Made by a program: the position numbers and the translations under genes. A DNA stretch of 64,000 bases, taken from Ralstonia pickettii. Lineage in GTDB: Bacteria > Pseudomonadota > Gammaproteobacteria > Burkholderiales > Burkholderiaceae. The stretch covers positions 1 through 64,000 of the forward strand of contig NZ_CP066772.2 of NCBI RefSeq assembly GCF_016466415.2. The letters run 5' to 3'. Shown piece after piece: positions 19,685 to 27,788 of this stretch. The notes beneath the pieces were generated by a model. The model saw only the letters and a program-made list of their open reading frames with translations. It was not told the origin of the DNA and did no database searches. How positions within the stretch are numbered: the stretch's first letter is position 1; each line of letters opens with the position of its first letter.

Positions 19685-20566
19685 ATGACGTCTTTTGCAA
19701 TCGAAACGCCGGTTTCGGTGGGCTGGATTGGCGCGGGCCGGCTGGCGCGGGCATTGGCCATGCGGGCCCACGGCGCAGGCGTGCGTACCGTGGCGGTTGC
19801 CAACCGTTCAAGCGCACCCGCCGCGTGGCTTGCGCACGCTACCGGCGCCAAGGCGGCCGACCCGCAAGGCGTGGCGGATGCCGCCGACTGGGTGTTTGTG
19901 ACCGTGCCGGATGACGCTATTCCGGGCGTGGTCAACCACGTGCGCTGGCGACCCGGCCAACTCGTACTCCACTGCAGCGGTGCCGGCGAACGCGACTTGC
20001 TGGATGCCGCTCGCCACGCCGGGGCAGACACCGCCAGTTTTCACCCGCTGTTTCTGTTTGCCGGCTTGCCCGACGATGCCGAACGGCTGGGCGGCGCCTC
20101 CATCGCCATTGACGCCGATGCGCCGCACGACGCGGCACTCGCCAGCTTTGCACTGCGGCTCGGCTGCACGCCGCTGAAGGTGCGTGCCGGGCAACGCGCC
20201 GTGTATCACGCAGGCGCCAACTACGCGGCCAGCTTTTTGCTGTGCGCACTCCACGAAGCTGCCACGTTGTGGGGGGCCGCAGGCATCGACCGTGATGCCG
20301 CCGTGGCGGCCATGTGGCCGCTGGTGGACGGCACGCTGGCGGCGGCCCGCGCACGTGGCCTGGCTGGCGCTCTGGCAGGCCCGGTCTCGCGCGGAGACAG
20401 CGGCGTCATCGACAAACATCTGCAAGCGCTTGATGCACTGGGCGCGGATCACGCCGCGCTTTACACAGCGCTCACACGGCGTGCGCTGGCATTGGCGGCC
20501 GAACGCGGCACACCTTCCGCAGACGTACTGGCCGGCCTCGCTGCGCGCCTGAATCCTACGCAATGA
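19685..20566 (+). CDS. Rossmann-fold DUF2520 protein
   Basis: A 293-residue protein with an N-terminal NAD(P)-binding fold (VGWIGAGRLARALAMR) and a C-terminal all-helical DUF2520 domain starting near FHPLFLFAG. The architecture resembles ketopantoate reductase and 6-phosphogluconate dehydrogenase relatives, so a small-molecule dehydrogenase is likely, but the substrate is unknown. It is followed after 91 bp by an MFS permease on the same strand and may share a transcript. Confidence 0.85.
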   Translation: MTSFAIETPVSVGWIGAGRLARALAMRAHGAGVRTVAVANRSSAPAAWLAHATGAKAADPQGVADAADWVFVTVPDDAIPGVVNHVRWRPGQLVLHCSGAGERDLLDAARHAGADTASFHPLFLFAGLPDDAERLGGASIAIDADAPHDAALASFALRLGCTPLKVRAGQRAVYHAGANYAASFLLCALHEAATLWGAAGIDRDAAVAAMWPLVDGTLAAARARGLAGALAGPVSRGDSGVIDKHLQALDALGADHAALYTALTRRALALAAERGTPSADVLAGLAARLNPTQ

Positions 20567-20657
20567 CGGAGTCGGCGTGACTGGGATCGGATGGCGCGCA
20601 TGCACCAAACCGGCGCACGCCCTACAATCGGCAGCTTGCTCGCACGCCTGTTCTGCC

Positions 20658-21884
20658 ATGTCACAACGTCCACACGCTTCGCCCTCTCCTGCCGCGCATG
20701 ACGCTGCAGACCGCCGTTCGTCCGGAGCGCTGATCCTGCTCGTTGTCGGGCTGGTGCTGGTGGGCGTGAACCTGCGTCCAGCGCTGTCGAGCCTGTCGCC
20801 CGTGCTCAAGCAGGTGGCGGCTGGCACGGGGTTATCGGGCGCTACGGCGGGGTTGCTGACAACGCTGCCGGTGCTATGCCTGGGCCTATTTGCGCCGGCC
20901 GCCGCCGTGCTGGCTCGCCGGTTTGGCGCAGAACGCGCCGTGGGTGGCCTGCTGATTGCGTTGGCGGCAGGCATTGCGTTGCGCAGTGCGGGTGGCGTCG
21001 TACCGCTCTTCATCGGGACGCTGGCTGCAGGCGCCTGCATTGGCGTGACGGGCATCCTGCTGCCGGGCATCGTCAAGCGCGATTTCGGCCGGCAGGCAGA
21101 CCTGATGACCGGCGTCTACACCATGGCGCTGTGCTTTGGTGCGGCGGTGGCGGCCGGGGCAAGCGCCCCGCTTTCGGCATGGCTGGGCGGCTGGCAGCCT
21201 GCGTTGGCGTTCTGGGCCCTGCCGGCGCTGCTGGCCTTTGTGGGCTGGTGGCCGCACATGCGGCATGCGCACGGCAAGGGCGCGGCCACCCGGCTGCAGC
21301 GTGTTTCTCTATGGAACAAGCCGATCGCCTGGCAGGTGACGCTCTATATGGGGCTGCAATCGTCGCTGGCGTATTGCGTGTTCGGCTGGCTGCCCGTGAT
21401 CCTGCAAGACCGCGGGCTGTCAGCCGTTCAGTCCGGCGTGGTCGTCGCGGTGTCGATTCTCGTGCAGCTCATCACCGCACTGGGTGGACCCTTTGTGGCG
21501 CGGCTCGGCCGCGACCAACGCCCCGCCGTGATCTTGATGATGCTGATGTGCTGGGCCGGCTTGATGGGCTGCCTGTATGCGCCGCTGTCGACGCTGTGGT
21601 GGTGGGCGGTCTTGTTGGGACTCGGCCAGGGCGGCAATTTCAGCGTGGCGCTGTCGCTGATTGTGCTGCGCTCCGCCGACGTGCGTGTGGCTGCAAGCCT
21701 GTCGGCCATGACGCAGGGCATTGGCTACACCATGGCGGCCGCCGGGCCGTATCTCATGGGGGTGCTGCACGATCTGACCGGCAGTTGGGCCGTGATGGGC
21801 TGGCTGTTCAGCGCGATTGCGCTGGCCTCCCTTGTGGCAGGCTCGCTCGCCGGGCGCAACCGCACGCTGCACGCCGGCGAGTGA
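20658..21884 (+). CDS. CynX/NimT-type MFS transporter
   Basis: A 408-residue major facilitator permease with twelve predicted helices. It belongs to the CynX/NimT group: LRPALSSLSPVLKQV after helix 1, and GILLPGIVKRDFGRQADLMTG at the loop between helices 4 and 5. Members have been tied to cyanate and 2-nitroimidazole transport, but the substrate here is unknown. The ATG at 20658 is chosen because the N-terminal 27 residues of the longer frame (GTG at 20577) are not family-like. The gene is convergent with the FMN reductase. Confidence 0.87.
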   Translation: MSQRPHASPSPAAHDAADRRSSGALILLVVGLVLVGVNLRPALSSLSPVLKQVAAGTGLSGATAGLLTTLPVLCLGLFAPAAAVLARRFGAERAVGGLLIALAAGIALRSAGGVVPLFIGTLAAGACIGVTGILLPGIVKRDFGRQADLMTGVYTMALCFGAAVAAGASAPLSAWLGGWQPALAFWALPALLAFVGWWPHMRHAHGKGAATRLQRVSLWNKPIAWQVTLYMGLQSSLAYCVFGWLPVILQDRGLSAVQSGVVVAVSILVQLITALGGPFVARLGRDQRPAVILMMLMCWAGLMGCLYAPLSTLWWWAVLLGLGQGGNFSVALSLIVLRSADVRVAASLSAMTQGIGYTMAAAGPYLMGVLHDLTGSWAVMGWLFSAIALASLVAGSLAGRNRTLHAGE

Positions 21885-21906
21885 GTCATCTAAGGCAAGG
21901 TTTCTT

Positions 21907-22452
21907 TCAAGCCTTGTGCTTCAACGTCCAGTTGGCCAGTGCCTGCATCTGCTCGGTGATCAGCCCGGCGATGCGCTCGTCGGTGAGATCGCCATCAGCG
22001 GTGAAGCCGCCGGCAAACGCGTTGGCGAACACTTCCGGCTTGTTCAGCGGATGCAGGTCGAGATACACGCAAACCTGACGCAGGTGGTACTGCGCGCGCG
22101 ACGTGCCCATGCCGCCGCCCGCGCCCAGGATCGCGACCGGCTTGCCTGCCAGCAACGCGTTGTTGGGCTCGCGCGAGGCCCAGTCCAGAATGTTCTTCAG
22201 CGCCGGCGCCAGCGAATAGTTGTATTCGGGGCAAGCCAGCACCAGCGCATCGGCGCGCCCGATCTGTTCGAGCACGCGCACCACCGAGGCTGGTTTGTCC
22301 GTGATGTCGGCGTTGTAGAACGGAATATCCGTCAGGTCGGCCAGGTCCATTTCAACGCCAGCGGGCAGGCGGGTGGATGCCGCACGCAGCAGGCCCTGGT
22401 TGGTGGACTTGCGGCGCAGGCTACCGGCAATGCCGAGAAAATTCAGCGACAT
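21907..22452 (-). CDS. NADPH-dependent FMN reductase (ChrR/YieF-like)
   Basis: A 181-residue flavodoxin-fold reductase. The FMN phosphate loop is GSLRRKSTN, the second FMN-binding segment is PEYNYSLAPALKNILDW, and GAGGGMGTSRAQ is the third. These match the ChrR/YieF/azoreductase family, which reduces quinones, chromate and azo dyes with NADPH. The ATG at 22452 is preferred, with GGAG 9 nt upstream, over a TTG six codons earlier. It ends 22 bp from the convergent MFS gene and may be cotranscribed with tag and corA upstream. Confidence 0.9.
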   Translation of the reverse strand: MSLNFLGIAGSLRRKSTNQGLLRAASTRLPAGVEMDLADLTDIPFYNADITDKPASVVRVLEQIGRADALVLACPEYNYSLAPALKNILDWASREPNNALLAGKPVAILGAGGGMGTSRAQYHLRQVCVYLDLHPLNKPEVFANAFAGGFTADGDLTDERIAGLITEQMQALANWTLKHKA

Positions 22453-22526
22453 GAAGAACGACTCCGTCAATATTGGGATTGACGAGAATAACGGACATTC
22501 GCCCGATCAAAAAGAGGCCTTACGCG

Positions 22527-23084
22527 CTACACCTGGCCGGCGCGAAAACACCCGGCTTCGTGGTCATCCACCATGCCGGTGGCCTGCATGAAGGCGTAGC
22601 AGATGGTCGGGCCGACAAACTTGAAACCGCGCTTGATCAGCGCCTTGCTCATCGCCTTGGACGCATCGGTCGCGGCGGGTGCATCGCGGTAGCTGTCCCA
22701 GCGGTTGACGATGGTCTTGCCATCGACAAACGACCACAGGAATGCGTCGAGCGAACCCATTTCTTCCTGAAGTTCCAGCACCTTCCTCGCGTTGATGACG
22801 GCACCTTCTACCTTGGCACGATTGCGCACGATGCCCGGATCGGCGAGCAGCTTTTCGATGCGTGCCGGCGTAAATCGCGCTACGCGTGCCGCATCAAACC
22901 CCTCGAACACCTCCTGATAGCGCGCCCGCTTGCGAAGGATGGTCTGCCACGACAACCCAGCCTGCGCACCCTCCAGGATCAGCATCTCGTAAAGGTGGCG
23001 ATCATCGTGCGAGGGCACGCCCCACTCGGTGTCGTGATACTCGATCATCAGCGGGTCTTCGCCCGCCCAGCAGCAGCGCGCCAT
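22527..23084 (-). CDS. tag: DNA-3-methyladenine glycosylase I
   Basis: Tag removes 3-methyladenine from alkylated DNA as the first step of base excision repair. The 185-residue protein has the family zinc site at the same numbering as E. coli Tag: Cys4, His17, His175 and Cys179. The base-recognition segment LEGAQAGLSW is intact and GFKFVGPTICYAFMQA matches closely. It lies 10 bp downstream of corA in the same direction, so the two are probably cotranscribed. Confidence 0.96.
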   Translation of the reverse strand: MARCCWAGEDPLMIEYHDTEWGVPSHDDRHLYEMLILEGAQAGLSWQTILRKRARYQEVFEGFDAARVARFTPARIEKLLADPGIVRNRAKVEGAVINARKVLELQEEMGSLDAFLWSFVDGKTIVNRWDSYRDAPAATDASKAMSKALIKRGFKFVGPTICYAFMQATGMVDDHEAGCFRAGQV

Positions 23085-23094
23085 CTCTTGTCTC

Positions 23095-24066
23095 CTAGAT
23101 CCAACCCGATTTGCGCAGCTTGCGATACAGCCACACGCAAGCGGTGGCCGTGCACGCCAGCACGATGGGATACCCCGCCGGATGCTCCAGCTCCGGCATG
23201 CCCTTGAAGTTCATGCCGTAATTGCTGAACACCACGGTCGGAATAGCCAGAATAGCGCCCCACCCCGCCAGGCGCTTCACGATGTCGTTCTGCGTGACCG
23301 ACACCAGCGCCACGTTCACCGAGATGGCCGTGGTCAGCATTTCGCGAATCACATCGAGTGCGCCCACCGCGCGGTGCGCATGGTCGGCAATATCCCGAAA
23401 ATATGCGCGCAGTTCTTTGGGGACCACGTCTTCATGCAGGCGCACAAGCTGACCGGCGATGTCTTCCACGGGCAGTGCGGCGTTGCGCAGGCGCAGAAGC
23501 TGGCGCTTGAGCGTATAAAGCCGCTCGATGGCCGCGCGATCGAACGTGTCGCCAAAGATCTGGCTTTCGATCTGCTCGAACTCTTCCTGCAGGCGTTCCA
23601 GCACGGGCTGATAGTTGTCGACCACGAAGTCCATCACCGCGTACAGCGCAAACGGCGCGCCCTTGGCCAGCAATTGCGGCGTGCGCTCGCAACGCTCGCG
23701 CACCGGCGAATACGACGCCGACGGCCCATGCCGCACCGAGACAAGAAAGTCCCGACCGACAAACAGGTGCGTCTCGCCAAAGACGACGTTGCCGTCTTCC
23801 ATCTGCGCGGTGTTCAGCACGATGAAGAGCACATCGCCGTACACCTCCAGCTTGGGCCGCTGGTGCGCGTTGCGCGCGTCTTCAATGGCGAGATCGTGCA
23901 GGCCGAATTCCTCCTGCACGCGGTCGAGCATCGCGTTGTCGGGCTCATGCAAACCGAGCCAGACAAACGAGCCCGGCGTGTGCAGCACGTCGCTGATGGC
24001 CTCGACGGACAGGTCGCGCTCACGCTTGCCGTTGCGGTACAGCGCGCTGTTGATCACCATGGACAT
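23095..24066 (-). CDS. corA: CorA-family magnesium/cobalt transporter
   Basis: A 323-residue pentameric-channel subunit with a large cytoplasmic domain and two C-terminal membrane helices. The signature Gly-Met-Asn is present in SNYGMNFKGMPE at the end of the first helix, and the C-terminus is basic, as expected. The ATG at 24066 has GGAG six bases upstream, so it is chosen over an ATG ten codons earlier at 24096 that would abut the MarR gene's stop. It belongs to the leftward series MFS-MarR-corA-tag. Confidence 0.93.
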   Translation of the reverse strand: MSMVINSALYRNGKRERDLSVEAISDVLHTPGSFVWLGLHEPDNAMLDRVQEEFGLHDLAIEDARNAHQRPKLEVYGDVLFIVLNTAQMEDGNVVFGETHLFVGRDFLVSVRHGPSASYSPVRERCERTPQLLAKGAPFALYAVMDFVVDNYQPVLERLQEEFEQIESQIFGDTFDRAAIERLYTLKRQLLRLRNAALPVEDIAGQLVRLHEDVVPKELRAYFRDIADHAHRAVGALDVIREMLTTAISVNVALVSVTQNDIVKRLAGWGAILAIPTVVFSNYGMNFKGMPELEHPAGYPIVLACTATACVWLYRKLRKSGWI

Positions 24067-24095
24067 GGTTGTCTCCGGAACGCATTCAGCGCGCA

Positions 24096-24593
24096 TTAGC
24101 GGTCTGCGGGCTGATCTGCGGATTTGCTATCGGATGCGGTAGAGGCCGCGGTGGCCAGCGCCGGCACTTCAGCCAGGCGTGTTTCAATTTGCGCCAGCGC
24201 TTCGGACAACGCGTGGACGAGATCGTCCGGCAGCCCATCGAGCGTGGCATTGATGAAGGCGATGCGGCGCGGCATGCAGTCAAGCACGACGGCCAAGCCG
24301 GCGTCTGACAGCGACACGTTGGTCAGACGGTTGTCGCGTGCATCCGTTACGCGTTCGATCCAGCCGAGCTGCTCGAGCACCTTGAGCTGGCGGGTGAGCG
24401 CGCCAGGGTCCATCTGCAGGCGCTCGGCGAGCTGTTTCTGAGCCATGCCGCCGCCGGTGTTGTCGTGCAGCGCCAGCAGGATGCGCCAGCGCGGCATCGG
24501 CTGGCCGACATGCGCCTCGAAGGCGGACATGAACGCACGATAGGTGCGGCCGAACTGGTGCATGACGGCGAAGCGTTCGCGTTCAGAGGTCAT
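24096..24593 (-). CDS. MarR-family transcriptional regulator
   Basis: A 165-residue winged-helix regulator. The recognition region QKQLAERLQMDPGALTRQLK and the wing IERVTDARDNRLTNVSLSDAG are typical of MarR/EmrR. It lies 70 bp downstream of a DHA2-type efflux gene in the same direction, a common pairing in which MarR represses the pump until a phenolic or lipophilic ligand binds. A mutual operon with autoregulation is the simplest reading. Confidence 0.9.
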   Translation of the reverse strand: MTSERERFAVMHQFGRTYRAFMSAFEAHVGQPMPRWRILLALHDNTGGGMAQKQLAERLQMDPGALTRQLKVLEQLGWIERVTDARDNRLTNVSLSDAGLAVVLDCMPRRIAFINATLDGLPDDLVHALSEALAQIETRLAEVPALATAASTASDSKSADQPADR

Positions 24594-24663
24594 CGATCAG
24601 GGCTGAGATTGCTGGGAAACCGCGCATCCTAACCGCTCCGGCTTGTTCTCGCCTATCCGGCGC

Positions 24664-26256
24664 CTATTCCGTATGTTGCACGGGCTCGACATGGTGCAGC
24701 ACCACGGGCGGCACCCGCCGCACATACCAAAGGCCGATCAGCGCCACCACCGTCGCCACGATCAGGCCGATATGGATGGCACCCACCAGCACATGGCGCG
24801 CAGCTTCGAGCAGCGCCGCACCGTCGTGGCCGGCAGCATGCAACTGCGAAAGCAAGGCGGCTTGCGCGTCATGATCGATGAGAATTTCGGGATCGGCAAG
24901 CTGGCGCAGCCACTGCGTCGCACTGTCGGCGCTCAGCACATTGGCAACGCCCGAGGCATAGCGCTCGCTCACCAGCGTGCCGACCAGCGCCGTGCCCACC
25001 ATGCCGCCTACCATGCGCAGCGATTGCAGCAGCGCCGTGGCAATGCCCAGATGCGTACGGCCGGCCGTCTGCTGCGCAAACACGGTCAGATTGGGCAACA
25101 CGAAGCCGAGCCCCAACCCTGCCAGCAGCATCAGAAGCGTCAGTACCACGTGCGACATGCCCCAGAAGGACACTGACATGCCCCCCACCGCCACCGTCAG
25201 CAGCGCAAAGCCGGCATACAGCATGGCGTTGGGCTTGGGAATGCGCGTGACGATGCGCCCGTTGATGATGCTGCCCAGCGTGATGCACACCACCAGCGGC
25301 GTAATCACCAGGCCGGCTTCCTGCGGCGACATGCCGAACCCGCCCTGGAACAGCAACGGTGCGTAGAACAACACGGCAAACATCGAAAAGCCCGACAGCA
25401 ACGCCAGCATGAACAGCGCAGCCAGTGCGGGGTTGCGTAGCATGTCGAACGGCAGCAGCGGCTGCTCCGCACGCTGCTCCCACCACCACAGCGCCACAAA
25501 CGCCGCAGCCGACAGCGCCAGCGAGCCGAACAGCGGCAGCGACAGGCCGTGCCGCGGCAGCCATTCGACGAATAACTGCAACGCCCCCAGCGCCACCGTG
25601 ATCAGAACTGCGCCCTGCCAGTCCAGCCGGATACGTCCGGTGTGCACGTTCTGACGCAGATGCGGCAGGAAGCGCCAGGCAAACCACAGCCCCAGCACGC
25701 CGAACGGGATGTTCACGTAGAACACCGACCGCCAGCCGAATGCCTGCGTCATCCACCCGCCCAGCGTCGGGCCGATTGCGTTGGCGATACCGAAAGAGGC
25801 GCTCAGCATCACCTGCCAGCGCAAGCGCACACGCGCATCGGGAAAGAGATCGGGAATGCATGCGTACGCCGTGCCGACCAGCATGCCGCCGCCAATGCCC
25901 TGCAGCGCCCGCGACCACACCAGGAACGTCATGCTGCCTGCCATGCCGCACATGACCGACGCCAGCGTGAAGACCACGATGGACGCAATCACAAACGGCT
26001 TGCGCCCGTAAAAGTCGCCCAGGCGGCCAAAGATCGGCACCGTCACCACGGAGGTCAGCAGATACGACGTCGCCACCCAGGCATACAGCTCAAAGCCTTT
26101 GAGTTCGGCCACCACCGTCGGCAAGGCGGTACCGACCACGGTCTGGTCGAACGCCACCAGAACGACGACAAAGCAAATGCCGATCATCGCCAAAAGCGAT
26201 TCCTTGAACGGCAGGACCTGGGTATGGGAATGTGGGAGCGCGGTGTGGACGGCCAT
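24664..26256 (-). CDS. DHA2-family (EmrB/QacA-type) MFS efflux pump
   Basis: A 530-residue drug-proton antiporter with fourteen predicted helices. Motif A is RLGDFYGRKP, the DHA2 start of helix 1 is AFDQTVVGTALPTV, and the motif C region reads GIANAIGPTLGGWMTQ. The ATG at 26256 is selected because the preceding 81 residues of the longer frame are not membrane-protein-like and run into the chemoreceptor remnant. No EmrA-type adaptor is adjacent. The MarR gene downstream is the likely regulator. Confidence 0.92.
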   Translation of the reverse strand: MAVHTALPHSHTQVLPFKESLLAMIGICFVVVLVAFDQTVVGTALPTVVAELKGFELYAWVATSYLLTSVVTVPIFGRLGDFYGRKPFVIASIVVFTLASVMCGMAGSMTFLVWSRALQGIGGGMLVGTAYACIPDLFPDARVRLRWQVMLSASFGIANAIGPTLGGWMTQAFGWRSVFYVNIPFGVLGLWFAWRFLPHLRQNVHTGRIRLDWQGAVLITVALGALQLFVEWLPRHGLSLPLFGSLALSAAAFVALWWWEQRAEQPLLPFDMLRNPALAALFMLALLSGFSMFAVLFYAPLLFQGGFGMSPQEAGLVITPLVVCITLGSIINGRIVTRIPKPNAMLYAGFALLTVAVGGMSVSFWGMSHVVLTLLMLLAGLGLGFVLPNLTVFAQQTAGRTHLGIATALLQSLRMVGGMVGTALVGTLVSERYASGVANVLSADSATQWLRQLADPEILIDHDAQAALLSQLHAAGHDGAALLEAARHVLVGAIHIGLIVATVVALIGLWYVRRVPPVVLHHVEPVQHTE

Positions 26257-26341
26257 GACTGGGAGCGGCAATACAAATGCCGCATCAACGATTGATTCGT
26301 CAATTAATAGTGTAGCGAAATCCTGGAAGGCTTGCTTGCGC

Positions 26342-26895
26342 GTGATGTGGAAAGACACGCTGCTGCGCGGCGAAGACCCCATAAAGCTCGGCAACCACTG
26401 GGCCGCCTTCCTCAAGGACGAGCTAGCGGTTGCTGACCAGGCAAAGACGCACCAGGCATCCCCCCCCCACCGGATAAGAGCCGAGACCTCATCGCGCAAT
26501 TTTCAACGGCTCACCTCGCCATGGGCGTGGGTGACCGCAAGGGCCACGATATGTTCGTGGCCGCTTCCTTCGCCCCACCGTAGGCGACAAGGTGGTCGCG
26601 GGCGTGCATCGCGAGCCTGCGCGTCTGCTAGACGAAGCAGCGCGGTAAGTCGCCACGGAGAGCGCAGCGGTCTCCGCGAAAACTGCCGACTGAGATTTCG
26701 TCGGCCTCCACCGAGCAGAGCACCGGCATCGAGCAGGTCGACATCGCAGTGGGCCAGATCGAAGGAGTCACGCAGCAGAACGCGGCGATGGCGGAAGAGG
26801 CCTCTGCGGCGGCAAACGCCGCGGCCGAGCAGGCCGGTGCACCGCGCCGCGCCGTCTCCATCTTCAAGTTGGACGACGGCGCGATTGGCGTCTGA
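26342..26895 (+). pseudogene. Methyl-accepting chemotaxis protein remnant
   Basis: The last 200 bp (26692-26895) read EISSASTEQSTGIEQV, then VTQQNAAMAEEA and finally RRAVSIFKLDD before TGA. This is the C-terminal end of a chemoreceptor signalling domain with no start codon of its own. About 300 bp upstream, in another frame (26342-26460), LGNHWAAFLKDELAVADQAK resembles the end of a four-helix-bundle sensor domain, though this match is weaker. Between them the reading frame is broken, most of the signalling domain is missing, and a run of nine C lies at 26460-26468. It is best read as a decayed receptor gene after an internal deletion. Nothing else is recognisable in 26257-26910. Confidence 0.7.
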
Positions 26896-26910
26896 GCAAG
26901 CACGCGGCCG

Positions 26911-27636
26911 CTAGAACCGGTACCCCACCGACAGAAAGCTCGCCAACGGGTTGATCCGCACCTTGGTCGTCGTTGTTACGGTGCCCACGGGCGCCTGCGT
27001 CGTCAGCGTCGCCTTGGTGGACAACCACATATACGACACCGATGCGCCGATCGACCAATGCGCGTCGAGGTTGTACGTCAAGCCGGCATTGACGATGGGG
27101 GCGAACGATTTGCTGAGCGATGCCGTGGTCGGGCCGACCAACATGGAGCCCGTGGTTGGCGAGGCGAGAATCTGCCCGGTTGCCAACGGCCGGCTCAACT
27201 CGATATCCCGATACCAGACATAGCCAAGCCCCACGCCAAGGTACGGCCTCACGCGCGCATTCGGTTCACCAAAGTGGTATTGCACTTGCGCAGCCGGGCT
27301 CCATGCGCGGGCGGTGCCCAACTCACCAACCGGTGCGAGTGATCCGGTTCCGCTCAGGTGCAGCTTGGGCGGGACGCCCAGCACCGTTTCCAGGGCCACA
27401 TGATCCGTGACGAAATACCGTGTGGTGAGCGCGAAGGTATTGGCGTTGGCCAGCGTCGACCCGCTGCCGGGCACCTCGGCCGATTGCCCGAGTGCATGCA
27501 CCGTCAGCGGTTGGCTGGAATCTTGAGGGGCGAGATGCATCCAGCCTGCATTGACGACCCACTGCCCTGCCGATTGCGCATGGGCGAGCGAGGTCGCCGC
27601 GAGCGACAAGAGCATTGCCGCGCGTGTGTGCTTCAT
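26911..27636 (-). CDS. OmpW-family outer-membrane protein
   Basis: A 241-residue outer-membrane beta-barrel protein with a signal peptide ending SLAHAQS and a C-terminal aromatic residue in LSVGYRF, the usual barrel assembly signal. OmpW features include GWMHLAPQDSS, VTDHVALETVLGVPPKLHLSGTG and RPYLGVGLGYVWY. The family forms an eight-stranded channel for small hydrophobic compounds. The ATG at 27636 has GGAGA close upstream, so the longer frame is discarded. It stands between the chemoreceptor remnant and the end of the aromatic cluster and might supply uptake for the latter. Confidence 0.9.
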   Translation of the reverse strand: MKHTRAAMLLSLAATSLAHAQSAGQWVVNAGWMHLAPQDSSQPLTVHALGQSAEVPGSGSTLANANTFALTTRYFVTDHVALETVLGVPPKLHLSGTGSLAPVGELGTARAWSPAAQVQYHFGEPNARVRPYLGVGLGYVWYRDIELSRPLATGQILASPTTGSMLVGPTTASLSKSFAPIVNAGLTYNLDAHWSIGASVSYMWLSTKATLTTQAPVGTVTTTTKVRINPLASFLSVGYRF

Positions 27637-27788
27637 GTTGTCTCCGATTTTTCTAATGTAGGTACTGCAACTGCAGGAATGCGCCACCATGCGGCGCGGG
27701 GCACTTCGCCTGCTCACGCGACAGTGCGCAGGCGAGGAATTCCTCCTTCAGCCGGATCAGCCAGGACGCTGCTTCACCGGCACTTCAA

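Noticed and set aside
26099-26914. 271-codon frame across the MFS start and chemoreceptor remnant
   Set aside because: It mixes antisense MFS sequence with out-of-frame chemoreceptor sequence. Only a short middle part is receptor-like, so it is not one gene.
27690-27722. Inverted repeat (CGCCTGC/GCAGGCG) after the ligase cluster as a terminator
   Set aside because: The stem is only 7 bp with a long loop and no T-run in the needed direction.
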